A stretch of DNA of 63,927 bases, from NCBI GenBank assembly GCA_938015525.1, contig CALLPC010000001.1, positions 1 to 63,927 of the forward strand, in the 5' to 3' direction. A program made the translations under genes and the position numbers. Source of the DNA: an uncultured Dehalococcoidia bacterium (GTDB lineage: Bacteria > Chloroflexota > Dehalococcoidia > Tepidiformales > Tepidiformaceae). Below the pieces are notes generated by a model. It saw nothing but the letters and a program-made list of their open reading frames with translations, ran no database searches and had not been told where the DNA came from. Of this stretch, positions 41,362 through 49,101 are shown in pieces (the stretch's first letter is position 1; every line of letters starts with the position of its first letter).

Positions 41362-41862
41362 ATGCGGGTGCTGTTCGCGTTCGGCCTCGGGTTGCTCGCC
41401 GGTGCGGTCGGGGTGGTGCTCTGGTTCACGGTCGACCCTGATTTCGAGGCGCGGACGGAGGCGGTCGCCGGCGGAGGCAACATCACGGTAACTTTCGATG
41501 AGCGGGCGCTGGCAGCGATCGTCGCGCGCGAGCTCGCGGCCATCCCCGGGGTGGGGGAGCGGCCCGCGACCGACGTCGAAGTGCTCCAGGAGGGGCTCGT
41601 GGCGGTGCGTTTTGGCGTGGGCGCCTGGGGTGTGGGGACTCGGGCTTCGATTCATTTCGACCCCGAGGTGGCCGACGGGCGGCTCGTACTGCGGGTCGCA
41701 CGGGCGATGCTGGGTGAGCTGACCGCACCGGACTCCGTGGCGGCACTCATCGAGCCGCCACTCCAGCGACGGCTGGACGACGCGGCCGGCGGCCTGCCGT
41801 ACCGCGTGGTCGCAATTCGGACGACGGACCGGCGGCTGGCGCTCGACCTCGCGCTGGACTGA
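41362..41862 (+). CDS. Membrane-anchored hypothetical protein
   Basis: 166 residues. An N-terminal hydrophobic segment (residues 4-23) would act as an uncleaved anchor or signal. The rest is a soluble alpha/beta domain (ITVTFDERALAAIVARELAA, later IEPPLQRRLDDAAGGLPYRVVAIRTTDRRLALDLAL). The pattern vaguely recalls LmeA/DUF2993 lipid-binding proteins, but I do not recognise the family with confidence. Codon use matches neighbours, supporting that it is real. It is convergent with mbfA with only 6 nt between stops. Confidence 0.6.
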   Translation: MRVLFAFGLGLLAGAVGVVLWFTVDPDFEARTEAVAGGGNITVTFDERALAAIVARELAAIPGVGERPATDVEVLQEGLVAVRFGVGAWGVGTRASIHFDPEVADGRLVLRVARAMLGELTAPDSVAALIEPPLQRRLDDAAGGLPYRVVAIRTTDRRLALDLALD

Positions 41863-41868
41863 TCGGCC

Positions 41869-42999
41869 TCAGATGCCGGTGCTGACGCCGACGAGGCGCC
41901 CGATGCCGAAGGTAATGGCCGAGGCGAGGAGTCCGAACGTGAGCATGCGAGCGCCCGAGAAGAGGACGCCACGGCCGGTGTAGAGCGTGATGGCCGCACC
42001 AACGGCGAAGAGACCGAGGGCGCTGGCCGCGGCGCTGGCCGCGATCCCGGCGACGCCGGCGAGGAAGAGCCAGGGAATGACGGGGATGATGGCGCCGAAG
42101 CTGAACGTAAGGAAGGACGTGGCGGCGGCCACCCAGGGGTTCCCGGCTTCTTCTTCGGACATCCCGAGCTCTTCACGGGCGAGGGTATCGAGGGCCGTTT
42201 CCCGGTTGGCGAGGATGCGGGAGGCCGCGGCCCGGGCTTCTTCTTCACCGAGCCCTTTCGCGCGGTAGATGAGGACGAGCTCTTCCAGCTCTTCATCGGG
42301 CATGAGGGTGAGCTCGTCGCGTTCGATTTCGAGCTGGCGCGAGAAGGCCTCGGCAGAGCTGCGGACGCTAATCCATTCGCCGAGGGCCATGGAGAGGGAA
42401 CCGGCGAGGAGGCCGGCGATGCCAGCGAGGACGACGACCTCCCGGCCGGGGTTGGCGCCGGCGACGCCCATGACGAGGGAGAGGTTGGAGACGAGGCCGT
42501 CGTTTGCGCCGAGGACGGCAGCACGGAGGGCGTTGCCGGTGCCGGCGCGGTGGCGGCCTTCGAGCCGTGCGATATCGATGTCGACGGGACGACCGCGGGT
42601 GGAACGGGCAAGTTCCCGGAAGAGGCGGGCGTGGGAGCGCTCGTCGGCGGGGAGATTCGCGGCGAGGGCCTCGGGCTGGTCGTCGTACATCGAGTAGGCC
42701 GACATCTCCATCCGGGTGACGATGGGGCTGACCGAGGCGGTGCCGAAGCGGCGCGCGAGCCAGCCGAGGAAGCGCACGCGGAAGGAGGGTCGGTACGCGG
42801 GGACCTCGGCGCCGGCCTCGCGGAGCTTTTCTTCCCAGAGGGCGCGGTGGCGGTCCTCGCTCTCGGCGAGGCGGAGGAAGACCTCGCGAAGGTTCGGGTC
42901 TTTTTCGGCGGCGGCGAGGTAACGGTAGAGGGCGGCGCCGTCGACCTCATCGCGGAGGTTGCGGCGGTAGCGTTCGATGTCTGCAGGCGCGGGACTCAT
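41869..42999 (-). CDS. MbfA-like ferritin/VIT1 fusion membrane protein
   Basis: 376 residues. The first ~140 form a rubrerythrin-like diiron four-helix domain with ExxH motifs (ESEDRHRALWEE, DERSHARLFREL). The rest is a VIT1/CCC1 transporter domain starting NALRAAVLGANDGLVSNLSLVMG, with several membrane helices including GLLAGSLSMALGEWISVRSS. Members export iron or manganese, with the ferritin part sensing or supplying metal. A TAGACT hexamer 8 nt before ATG 42999, with no Shine-Dalgarno, lies across the stop of the upstream sigma-like gene and indicates independent leaderless expression. Confidence 0.87.
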   Translation of the reverse strand: MSPAPADIERYRRNLRDEVDGAALYRYLAAAEKDPNLREVFLRLAESEDRHRALWEEKLREAGAEVPAYRPSFRVRFLGWLARRFGTASVSPIVTRMEMSAYSMYDDQPEALAANLPADERSHARLFRELARSTRGRPVDIDIARLEGRHRAGTGNALRAAVLGANDGLVSNLSLVMGVAGANPGREVVVLAGIAGLLAGSLSMALGEWISVRSSAEAFSRQLEIERDELTLMPDEELEELVLIYRAKGLGEEEARAAASRILANRETALDTLAREELGMSEEEAGNPWVAAATSFLTFSFGAIIPVIPWLFLAGVAGIAASAAASALGLFAVGAAITLYTGRGVLFSGARMLTFGLLASAITFGIGRLVGVSTGI

Positions 43000-43007
43000 C
43001 TGGAATG

Positions 43008-43013
43008 AGTCTA
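43008..43013 (-). promoter_or_regulatory. -10 box of mbfA-like gene
   Basis: TAGACT on the minus strand is 8 nt before the ATG and overlaps the stop codon of the sigma-region-4 gene. Confidence 0.5.
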
Positions 43014-44375
43014 GGACAGGATGCGGTTTCGCCGCGCATTGCGGAGCGTTCTTCCGCCAGAAGGCGGGGCTAACGGACGCCTTGCGCCGACGCTGGCGGC
43101 CGTGTCGCCGCTTTCGAAGTACCAGCCCCAGGTACGGGAGCGACGGTGTTCGGCGAAGCGGAAGCGGAGACCTTTTTGGCGGAGTTGGTCCATCTCCAGC
43201 GCGAGCGTCATGCGGAGGTCGTGCACCCAGAGGGAACCGCCGCCGGGGCGGTTGTCGACCACCTCGTATCCGCGGGCACGGAACGACTGGATGGCGGCAG
43301 TGAGGGGGTCCGGCCGCCCGTCAGCGGGAAGGCCCCGGGCTCCGCGGCCGGGACGGTCATCGGCGACAGGCTGCGCCTGGGGGGCGGACGCTGCGGGCGG
43401 CTGCGCAGGTTCGCTGCCCGGCGGCGCGGTGCGGAGTCGGCGGAGTTCACGGATGAACCAGCGGTCGAGGTCGCTGACGCGCTCCGGCGGAACGGCGGGG
43501 TGTCCCTCGATGGCCGCGGTGGAGGTCACGGGGCGGAAGCCGTAGAGGCGCTCCAGGGCGGCGCGCTCCGGGGGTTCGAGCATCGCGAGCAGGCGCTCAC
43601 GGGGCGCGTCCGGGCCGGTGCCGCCTGGCGGGCCGGCGGCGCCGGGCGGGTCGGCGGCGGGCGCGGCGGGGGCCGGGGTGCGTGAGCTGCCGGGGCCGCC
43701 AGAGAACCGCCGGCTGATGGCCTCGACCAGGGTATCTTCTGCGGTCGCAGGGAGGTCGTCGGCGGGGGCTGGCGGTCGGGCGGGCGGCACCGCAGAGCTC
43801 GCAGAACCGGCGACGGCGGGCGCCGCCCGGCCGTGCGACTTGCGGGCGTAGTCGGCGGGGGAACCTTCCCGCGCAACGGCAGGGCGGCGCGCACCACCAG
43901 TGGGCGGCGCGGCCCGTGGCCAGCGCTCCTGGACAGGCCGCCCGGGGTCGTCGTAGCGCCAGGGTTCGAGGAAGCGGAGGAGCTGACGCCCCCTGAGCCT
44001 CTTCAGTGCTTTGGCCTCGATTTGGCGGATGCGCTCGCGCGTGAGGCCGAACATGGCGCCGATTTGTTCGAGGGTTTGCGGGTCGCCGGCAAACCCGAAG
44101 CGGAGCCGGACCACCTCGCGTTCGCGGTCCGACAGGACGGCGAGGAGCCTGCCGATGGTCTCGCAGAGGTCGCGCCGGAGCGCCGCCTGTTCGGGGTCCT
44201 GGGCGGACGGTGACGGGAGGAGGTCGCCGTACACGACTTCACGGCCCACCGGGGAGACGCGGCCGGTGCCGCCGGGCGTGCAGGAGGTATCCATGCGGAG
44301 TGGCGGGCGTATGGTGCAGCCCGGGAAGAAGCCGAGGATGGATTCGATGGCGCGGTAGTCTTCGTCGCGATACAT
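43011..44375 (-). CDS. Sigma-70 region 4 protein without region 2; possible decayed second copy
   Basis: 454 residues from ATG 44375. Residues 41-130 resemble the end of a primary sigma factor: a region 3.2-like GREVVYGDLLPSPSAQDPEQ stretch, then region 4 (LSDREREVVRLRFGF, TRERIRQIEAKALKRLR), which binds the -35 element. Region 2, needed for -10 recognition, is absent, so it cannot act as a normal sigma. After a Pro/Ala-rich linker, residues 261-315 (LLAMLEPPERAALERLYGF ... RELRRLR) look like a second, degenerate region 4. Residues 355-421 (FRARGYEVVDNRPGGGSLWV ... FRFAEHRR ... GWYFESG) form a compact module I cannot assign. The start is uncertain; the frame is open to 44663, but that part is low-complexity. 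Likely a DNA-binding regulator. Confidence 0.7.
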   Translation of the reverse strand: MYRDEDYRAIESILGFFPGCTIRPPLRMDTSCTPGGTGRVSPVGREVVYGDLLPSPSAQDPEQAALRRDLCETIGRLLAVLSDREREVVRLRFGFAGDPQTLEQIGAMFGLTRERIRQIEAKALKRLRGRQLLRFLEPWRYDDPGRPVQERWPRAAPPTGGARRPAVAREGSPADYARKSHGRAAPAVAGSASSAVPPARPPAPADDLPATAEDTLVEAISRRFSGGPGSSRTPAPAAPAADPPGAAGPPGGTGPDAPRERLLAMLEPPERAALERLYGFRPVTSTAAIEGHPAVPPERVSDLDRWFIRELRRLRTAPPGSEPAQPPAASAPQAQPVADDRPGRGARGLPADGRPDPLTAAIQSFRARGYEVVDNRPGGGSLWVHDLRMTLALEMDQLRQKGLRFRFAEHRRSRTWGWYFESGDTAASVGARRPLAPPSGGRTLRNARRNRILS

Positions 44376-44503
44376 GCCGGGGTTCCACGGGGGAATAGCG
44401 CCGAACCTGGCGCGGGATTTTACGCGCGTGCGGCGCGGGATTGGGCGACAGCATCGCGACAATTGGTGACGCTTCGGACGGTGCGGCCGCGGGCTGGCGG
44501 TCC

Positions 44504-45133
44504 CTAGGCTTTCCGGTTGAACGCTGCAGCAGCGGCCTCGACGCCAGCGGTGATGATGGTTTCGACAGCGTCGGCGGCTCGCTGGACGGCGGCGTCGAGG
44601 AGCTCCCGCTCCGCGGGGGAGGGGGGGCTGAGCACCCATTCGGCGACGACGTCGGGGTCCCACGAGGGGTCACCGCCGACCGAGGGGCGCCCGATGCCGA
44701 TACGGAGGCGGACGAATTCGAGGCCGGCATGCTGGGCGATGCTTTTGAGGCCGTTGTGGCCGCCATGACCGCCGCCGGCGCGGACGCGGAGCTGGCCGGG
44801 CTGGAGGTCGAGGTCGTCGTAGATGACGATGGTGTGGGGGAGGTCGCAGCCGGTCCACTGGAGGGCCTGGGCGACGGCTTTGCCGCTGGCATTCATGTAG
44901 GTCTTCGGCTTGACGAGGGCGACGCGCCGGCCCTGCAAGGTGCCAACACCGATCTGCATGAGACTGCCGACGGCCTTTGGCTGCGTTGCGGCCCGTTTGG
45001 CGAGGGTGTTGATGACCCAGAATCCCACGTTATGCCGAGTCCTGGCGTACTCCTCGCCGGGGTTGCCGAGGCCGACGATGAGCCAGTCGGCGGCGAACCG
45101 GGGGCCGGCGGCAGGCGCCCTGCGGAAAGGCAT
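44504..45133 (-). CDS. pth: Peptidyl-tRNA hydrolase
   Basis: 209 residues. GLGNPGEEYARTRHNVGF contains the catalytic histidine, KPKTYMNASGKAV the substrate-binding asparagine, and IYDDLDLQPGQLRVRAGGGH the conserved aspartates; GGHNGLKS follows. It recycles peptidyl-tRNA released prematurely. In many bacteria pth is next to the L25 gene; here rplY is about 2.3 kb away on the other strand. ATG 45133 has no Shine-Dalgarno. Confidence 0.95.
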   Translation of the reverse strand: MPFRRAPAAGPRFAADWLIVGLGNPGEEYARTRHNVGFWVINTLAKRAATQPKAVGSLMQIGVGTLQGRRVALVKPKTYMNASGKAVAQALQWTGCDLPHTIVIYDDLDLQPGQLRVRAGGGHGGHNGLKSIAQHAGLEFVRLRIGIGRPSVGGDPSWDPDVVAEWVLSPPSPAERELLDAAVQRAADAVETIITAGVEAAAAAFNRKA

Positions 45134-45189
45134 GGGAGGAGTGTGGCACGGGCCGGGGCTGCGCCCAACCGGGCGAGGCGGATGCCGGG

Positions 45190-45195
45190 TAGAAT
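45190..45195 (+). promoter_or_regulatory. -10 box before small membrane protein and DinB gene
   Basis: TAGAAT, then 7 nt, then a GTG start codon at 45203. It fits the leaderless pattern of this window. Confidence 0.45.
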
Positions 45196-45202
45196 CTGGA
45201 AC

Positions 45203-45373
45203 GTGCCGCTGGCGGAGTTTGCTGTGGATTTGGTGTTCGGGGGCCTGTACGGGGCGCTCGTGACAGTGATCGCGCTGGCAGCGGCGATTCCCTACGCGGC
45301 CTGGCAGGGTATCCGCCGGCTCGGCCGCTGGTTCGGAGGCAGGCACGATGGCGACGCGGGAACAGGTCGATGA
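45203..45373 (+). CDS. Small single-pass membrane protein
   Basis: 56 residues from GTG 45203. A hydrophobic helix (about residues 8-32, FAVDLVFGGLYGALVTVIAL) is followed by a basic stretch (GIRRLGRWFGGR), giving an inside-positive orientation for the C-terminus. No family recognised. Support comes from the -10 box placed exactly 7 nt before the GTG and from the 26-nt overlap with the following DinB gene, which suggests coupling. It may be spurious. Confidence 0.45.
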   Translation: MPLAEFAVDLVFGGLYGALVTVIALAAAIPYAAWQGIRRLGRWFGGRHDGDAGTGR

Positions 45374-45917
45374 GCTGCTGGCGAAGATGGCGGAGGAGCG
45401 GGCGAACCTCATCCGGGTGGCGGAGGGGCTGAGCCCGGAGGATGCGCTCCGGGTGCCGGTGGATGCGGAGGGGGAGGAGCAGTGGACAGCGCTGGAGCAG
45501 CTGGCTCACCTGTGCGAAATGGAGCGGACATACGACGCGTGGGTGCGAGCGGCCCTCCGCGAGGAGAACCCGGACCTCGGGCGGATTCCCTGGCAGTCGG
45601 TGCCGATCCCGATCGAGGAGGCGAACCGGTACACGGTGGCGGACCTCCTGCGGCAGCTGGAGCTGGAGCGGCGGTATACGCTCGGGCTGATCGACGGGAT
45701 GCGGCTGGAGGACTTCGACCGGGTAGCAACGAGCCCGATGTTCGGGACGCTGACGGTGCTGCAGTGGCTGCGTTCGTTCTACCGGCACGACCGGCAGCAC
45801 ACGGCGCAGATCCTGGGGCGGCAGAGCGACTATCAGCCGAACTTCAAAGGACGGGAGCCGAACCAGCGGAAGATGCGGCTGGAGATGGTGGCGCGCCGCC
45901 AGGCGGGTCAGGCCTAG
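45348..45917 (+). CDS. DinB family protein
   Basis: 189 residues, four-helix bundle of the DinB/YfiT-like superfamily. Histidines that would ligate a metal are in LEQLAHLCEMERTYD and in the C-terminal YRHDRQHTAQILG. Members include bacillithiol and mycothiol-dependent enzymes and many damage-induced proteins of unknown role. The start ATG 45348 lies inside the upstream small ORF. Convergent with the small zinc-ribbon ORF with 7 nt between stops. Confidence 0.8.
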   Translation: MATREQVDELLAKMAEERANLIRVAEGLSPEDALRVPVDAEGEEQWTALEQLAHLCEMERTYDAWVRAALREENPDLGRIPWQSVPIPIEEANRYTVADLLRQLELERRYTLGLIDGMRLEDFDRVATSPMFGTLTVLQWLRSFYRHDRQHTAQILGRQSDYQPNFKGREPNQRKMRLEMVARRQAGQA

Positions 45918-45924
45918 GGGCCCG

Positions 45925-46092
45925 TCAGGCAGACTCGCGGAGGGGGGACGCCTGGCCGGGGAGGGGTGCGAGCTCGACGGGGATGACGGAGCGGCGGCCG
46001 CAGCGCGCGCATTCTCGGATGCGGATGGCGCGGGTGCGGACCTCGACGAGGTAGCGCCACTCATGCTGGCAGGGGCCGGTCGTTCGTTCCAT
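45925..46092 (-). CDS. Small zinc-ribbon-like protein
   Basis: 55 residues. CQHEW near the start and CARCGR in the middle give a Cys-His-Cys-Cys set that could hold one zinc; the remainder is basic (VEVRTRAIRIRE). No function assigned. The ATG sits inside a perfect 17-nt palindrome (46089-46105), which may be an autoregulatory site. The size and lack of a Shine-Dalgarno make this call tentative. Confidence 0.45.
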   Translation of the reverse strand: MERTTGPCQHEWRYLVEVRTRAIRIRECARCGRRSVIPVELAPLPGQASPLRESA

Positions 46093-46105
46093 GCTGCCAG
46101 CATGG
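46089..46105. repeat. Perfect palindrome over start codon
   Basis: CCATGCTG-C-CAGCATGG, 8-nt arms around one central base. It covers the ATG of the zinc-ribbon ORF and lies about 75 nt upstream of the -35 box of the PHP gene. It may be an operator or a start-codon-sequestering hairpin. Confidence 0.6.
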
Positions 46106-46179
46106 CAGGGCGATGTGAACGGACGGTTTCGGGCGCGGACCGGGACACGAGGGGGAAACAGCGGATGCCCTGGTCCGGA

Positions 46180-46209
46180 TTGCTCGGGTGGTGGAAGCGG
46201 CCCTATAGT
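46180..46209 (+). promoter_or_regulatory. Promoter of second PHP gene
   Basis: TTGCTC and TATAGT are 18 nt apart. The -10 box is 13 nt before the ATG at 46223, giving a leader of only about 6 nt. Confidence 0.65.
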
Positions 46210-46222
46210 ACCGGGCAGCCCC

Positions 46223-46906
46223 ATGCTCATCGACATCCACAGTCATACGTGGCCGCGTTCGCACGACAGTGTTCTGAACCCCGATGACCTGATCGTCCGC
46301 GCGAAGGCGGCGGGCCTGGACGCCATCGTGTTCACCGAACACGACACAGTGTGGGACTACAAGGCGATAGAGGAGCTGCGGGCGAAGCACAACTTCCTGG
46401 TGCTGGCAGGGGTAGAGATTTCCACCGACGACGGCCACATCCTCGCATTTGGTATCGACAAGTACGTATTCGGGATGCACCGGTCGCGGGAACTGGCGGC
46501 CTACGTTGAGAAGGTGGGCGGGGCACTGATAGCGGCGCACCCGTACCGTCGACAGATGCCGTGGTTCTCGAGGAACGACGACGAGTACCGGGCGGCGCTG
46601 GAGAAGGCGGCGCGCAACCCGGCGTACCAGTACGTCCAGGGGCTCGAGGAGATCAACGGGAGGGGTTCGGACAAGGAGAACGAATTCTCGCAGCGGCTCT
46701 GCGAGATGATGCACCTGCCCGGGACCGGCGGGACGGATTCGCACGCGATCTCGGACATCGGGAAGTGCGCGACGTATTTCGAGCGGGAGGTCCGCGACGA
46801 GCGGGAGCTCATCGCGGAGATCCGGGCCGGGCGGTTTTACGCTGTCGACCTCCGGTCCGGGAAGCCGGTAGCGGTGCGGGAAGCGCGGCGGGAGCGGCTG
46901 CGGTAG
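46223..46906 (+). CDS. PHP-domain phosphoesterase, second copy
   Basis: 227 residues. Metal motifs are complete: LIDIHSHTWP at the extreme N-terminus, FTEHDTVWDY, ALIAAHPYRRQ and GGTDSHAISDIGK. Close to PHP proteins annotated as phosphotransferases or histidinol-phosphatase-like, but shorter than HisK. It differs from the PHP gene at 10633 and is monocistronic. Substrate unknown. Confidence 0.78.
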   Translation: MLIDIHSHTWPRSHDSVLNPDDLIVRAKAAGLDAIVFTEHDTVWDYKAIEELRAKHNFLVLAGVEISTDDGHILAFGIDKYVFGMHRSRELAAYVEKVGGALIAAHPYRRQMPWFSRNDDEYRAALEKAARNPAYQYVQGLEEINGRGSDKENEFSQRLCEMMHLPGTGGTDSHAISDIGKCATYFEREVRDERELIAEIRAGRFYAVDLRSGKPVAVREARRERLR

Positions 46907-46956
46907 CAGGCGGCGGACGGGACGTCATGGCGCCGATGCCGGGTTGGGGGCTCTTC

Positions 46957-46986
46957 TTCACAGAGGAAGGGGGCGAATAGTAGTAT
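46957..46986 (+). promoter_or_regulatory. Promoter of ferredoxin gene
   Basis: TTCACA (46957-46962) and TAGTAT (46981-46986) are 18 nt apart, about 55 nt before the ATG. Unlike many genes here it has a leader with a clear Shine-Dalgarno (GGAGAGGAG). Confidence 0.6.
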
Positions 46987-47040
46987 GCGAGACGCCCACG
47001 CGGCAGGAACGCAGCACCCCCGACGGGAGAGGAGCCCCGA

Positions 47041-47331
47041 ATGACCTACGTAATTACGGAACCTTGCATCGACGTCCAGGACCAGGCGTGCGTCGAGGTC
47101 TGCCCGGTCGACTGCATCCATTTCGACGAGGGCGAAGACCGGATGCTCTACATCAATCCCGACGAGTGCATCGACTGCGGTGCCTGCGAGCCAGCCTGCC
47201 CCGTGACGGCGATTTTCGCCGAGGACGACGTGCCTTCGGACCGGGCCGTCTACAAAGAGATCAACGCGCTGTGGTACAGCGATAAGGCAGCCGCGCGGGC
47301 GAAGGTCAACGAGCTCAAGCCGCCGGCCTGA
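47041..47331 (+). CDS. 7Fe ferredoxin
   Basis: 96 residues. An N-terminal half with [17 protein letters not shown], where the first cysteine is widely spaced as in 3Fe-4S or mixed clusters, is followed by [12 protein letters not shown] for a 4Fe-4S cluster. The overall pattern matches the FdxA-type 7Fe (or 3Fe/4Fe) ferredoxins of Actinobacteria, Chloroflexota and Thermus. It serves as a low-potential electron carrier. Monocistronic, with promoter and terminator visible. Confidence 0.92.
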   Translation: MTYVITEPCIDVQDQACVEVCPVDCIHFDEGEDRMLYINPDECIDCGACEPACPVTAIFAEDDVPSDRAVYKEINALWYSDKAAARAKVNELKPPA

Positions 47332-47359
47332 CCCGGTCGGTCCTGTCGGAGTCGAAGAA

Positions 47360-47394
47360 GGGAGCCGCCCTGCGGGCGGCTCCCGTTTCGTTTT
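47360..47394 (+). terminator. Terminator of ferredoxin gene
   Basis: GGGAGCCGCCC pairs with GGGCGGCTCCC around TGC, followed by GTTTCGTTTT. The clearest intrinsic terminator in the window. Confidence 0.88.
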
Positions 47395-47406
47395 GCCAAG
47401 GGCCGC

Positions 47407-47434
47407 TTGACCCTGCGGCGGCCTCGGCTAGATT
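47407..47434 (+). promoter_or_regulatory. Promoter of rplY
   Basis: TTGACC and TAGATT at 16-nt spacing, directly after the ferredoxin terminator and about 46 nt before the rplY ATG. Confidence 0.6.
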
Positions 47435-47479
47435 GGAAACGTTGCGCCACGTATGGAGCGTGGCGGAGAGGGTTGTGAC

Positions 47480-48064
47480 ATGGCAGAACGTGTGACCATC
47501 GAGGCGGCTCCGCGGACGGTGCTCGGGAAGCAGGTGCGGCACCTCCGGCGGGAGGGGCGGCTCCCGGCAAACGTGTACGGGAAGGCCATCGATTCGCGGG
47601 CGATTGAGATCGACGCGCGGGAGTTCGCGCGGACGATCAAATCGGCAGGGCTGCGCGCGATGATCGAGCTGAAAGTCGAGGGTGAAAGCGCCCCCCGGTA
47701 CGTCATCCTGCGCGGGATTGCGCGGGCGCACGGGACGGGTGAGCCGATCCATGTCGACTTCTTCCAGGTGGACCCGGAGCGGCCGATTACGGCGAACGTG
47801 CCGCTGCGGCTGGTTGGCGAGGCGCCGGCGGTCCGCGACCTCGCGGGCACGCTTTTGCCGGGCATCGAAATCGTCTCGGTGCGGTGCCGGCCGCTCGATA
47901 TCCCGGACACCATCCCGGTGGACATCGCGCCGTTGAAGGGGTTCGATTCGGTGCTGACCGTCGGGGACATCACACCCCCGGCCGGTGTGGAGATCTTGAC
48001 GGACCCCTCCGTGGTGGTGGCCTCGGTGGCGAAGCCGCGGATTCGCGGCCAGCGCGGCAGCTAA
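47480..48064 (+). CDS. rplY: 50S ribosomal protein L25 / general stress protein Ctc
   Basis: 194 residues. The N-terminal L25 domain (VLGKQVRHLRREGRLPANVYG) binds 5S rRNA, and the C-terminal TL5 domain (VPLRLVGEAPAVRDLAGTLLPGIEIVSVRC) makes it the long CTC form. GGAGAGGG lies 7 nt before ATG 47480. Its RNA target, 5S rRNA, is encoded 6 kb away in this window. Confidence 0.95.
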   Translation: MAERVTIEAAPRTVLGKQVRHLRREGRLPANVYGKAIDSRAIEIDAREFARTIKSAGLRAMIELKVEGESAPRYVILRGIARAHGTGEPIHVDFFQVDPERPITANVPLRLVGEAPAVRDLAGTLLPGIEIVSVRCRPLDIPDTIPVDIAPLKGFDSVLTVGDITPPAGVEILTDPSVVVASVAKPRIRGQRGS

Positions 48065-48076
48065 GCTGCGGTCGCC

Positions 48077-49036
48077 GTGACCGAGCGAAGCTACCCGGCG
48101 GACCAGGCGGAGGCAGGCCTCCGCCTTTTCCTTGCCTGGTTCGGGCCGCACTATGCGCGGAGCACCTCGGTGGAGGAGGCGGCCTCGGACGGGACGACGC
48201 TCTGGGGCACGGTGGTGGTCGGGCGGCGGTGGACGCTGCGGACGACGGTCCTCAACACGTTTGGGCCAGATGCAACGCTTGCGTGGGAGGCCGGGCGGGC
48301 GGCGCTGGAGCGGCGGCTGGATGCTGCCGGGCGGGCGGTGGCCATCTGGGTTCCGCGCGGCGCCCGGTTCCCGACGGAGGAGCCTGGCCTCTCGGAGATG
48401 GCATCTGCGCTGGACGCGGCGCGAAAGCTGGACGATGGGCGGCTGGAGTTCTGTCGGCCGGTGCGGCTGTACCTGCGCAGGGTTGCGACGACGGGGTCGG
48501 TGGTGACGGCGCTGGGCGGGCTGGCCGGCCACTGGGCCCAGTTCACGAACCGGGTGCCGGGTACGTTCCAGTTGAACTCGAACGAGCTGTTCCGGCTGCC
48601 GGCGAGCGAGACGGAGCGGCAAGAGCTGGTGGAACGGATCGTGATGGCTTCGCAGCAGCCGGAAGTGGATGACTCAATCACCATCGAGGCGCGGGATTGC
48701 TGGACGGCGAACGAACTCGGCGGCGATCGGAGCTGCGTACTGGGAACCCCGGCGCCGGAGAACGACGAGTGGAGTGCATCGCTCCGGCGAAACCTCAGGC
48801 GGCTCCTGAAGGCAGCGGCCGGGGCGGGTACGCCCGACGGGACCGACGCACGGGCGCTCGTGGTGCTCGGACCGGCGACGTACGCGGAGCAGGAGAAGCT
48901 TTCGTGGGCGCTGCGGGGGATGGACCCAACCCTTTACGCCGGGTATGACATCCTGGCCGTCATCGCGGATGGCGTCGTGAAGCCAGTGCTGCTGCCGGGT
49001 CGGTCCGTGCTGCCGTGGGATGCGCCGCTGCGCTGA
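48077..49036 (+). CDS. Hypothetical protein, function not recognised
   Basis: 319 residues from GTG 48077, 12 nt after rplY. No signal peptide or membrane segment. Composition is globular, with a Trp-rich N-terminal half (LFLAWFGPHY, RRWTLRTTVLNTFG) and a C-terminal Rossmann-like part (ARALVVLGPATYAEQEKL, GYDILAVIADG). RARRSS-like or nuclease motifs were not found. TAAGCT overlapping the rplY stop lies 9 nt before the GTG and may be a leaderless -10 box; otherwise it is read through from rplY. Codon use matches neighbours, so it is real. Confidence 0.65.
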   Translation: MTERSYPADQAEAGLRLFLAWFGPHYARSTSVEEAASDGTTLWGTVVVGRRWTLRTTVLNTFGPDATLAWEAGRAALERRLDAAGRAVAIWVPRGARFPTEEPGLSEMASALDAARKLDDGRLEFCRPVRLYLRRVATTGSVVTALGGLAGHWAQFTNRVPGTFQLNSNELFRLPASETERQELVERIVMASQQPEVDDSITIEARDCWTANELGGDRSCVLGTPAPENDEWSASLRRNLRRLLKAAAGAGTPDGTDARALVVLGPATYAEQEKLSWALRGMDPTLYAGYDILAVIADGVVKPVLLPGRSVLPWDAPLR

Positions 49037-49101
49037 GCCGTGAGCAGGGTCAACGGCGGCACGGCAGAATCCGGGGGACCACTGCGCGGGAGGTGCGTGC
49101 G

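Noticed and set aside
44376..44663. N-terminal extension of the sigma-region-4 protein.
   Set aside because: Arg/Pro-rich low-complexity sequence without any motif, overlapping the end of pth on the same strand; ATG 44375 is more plausible.
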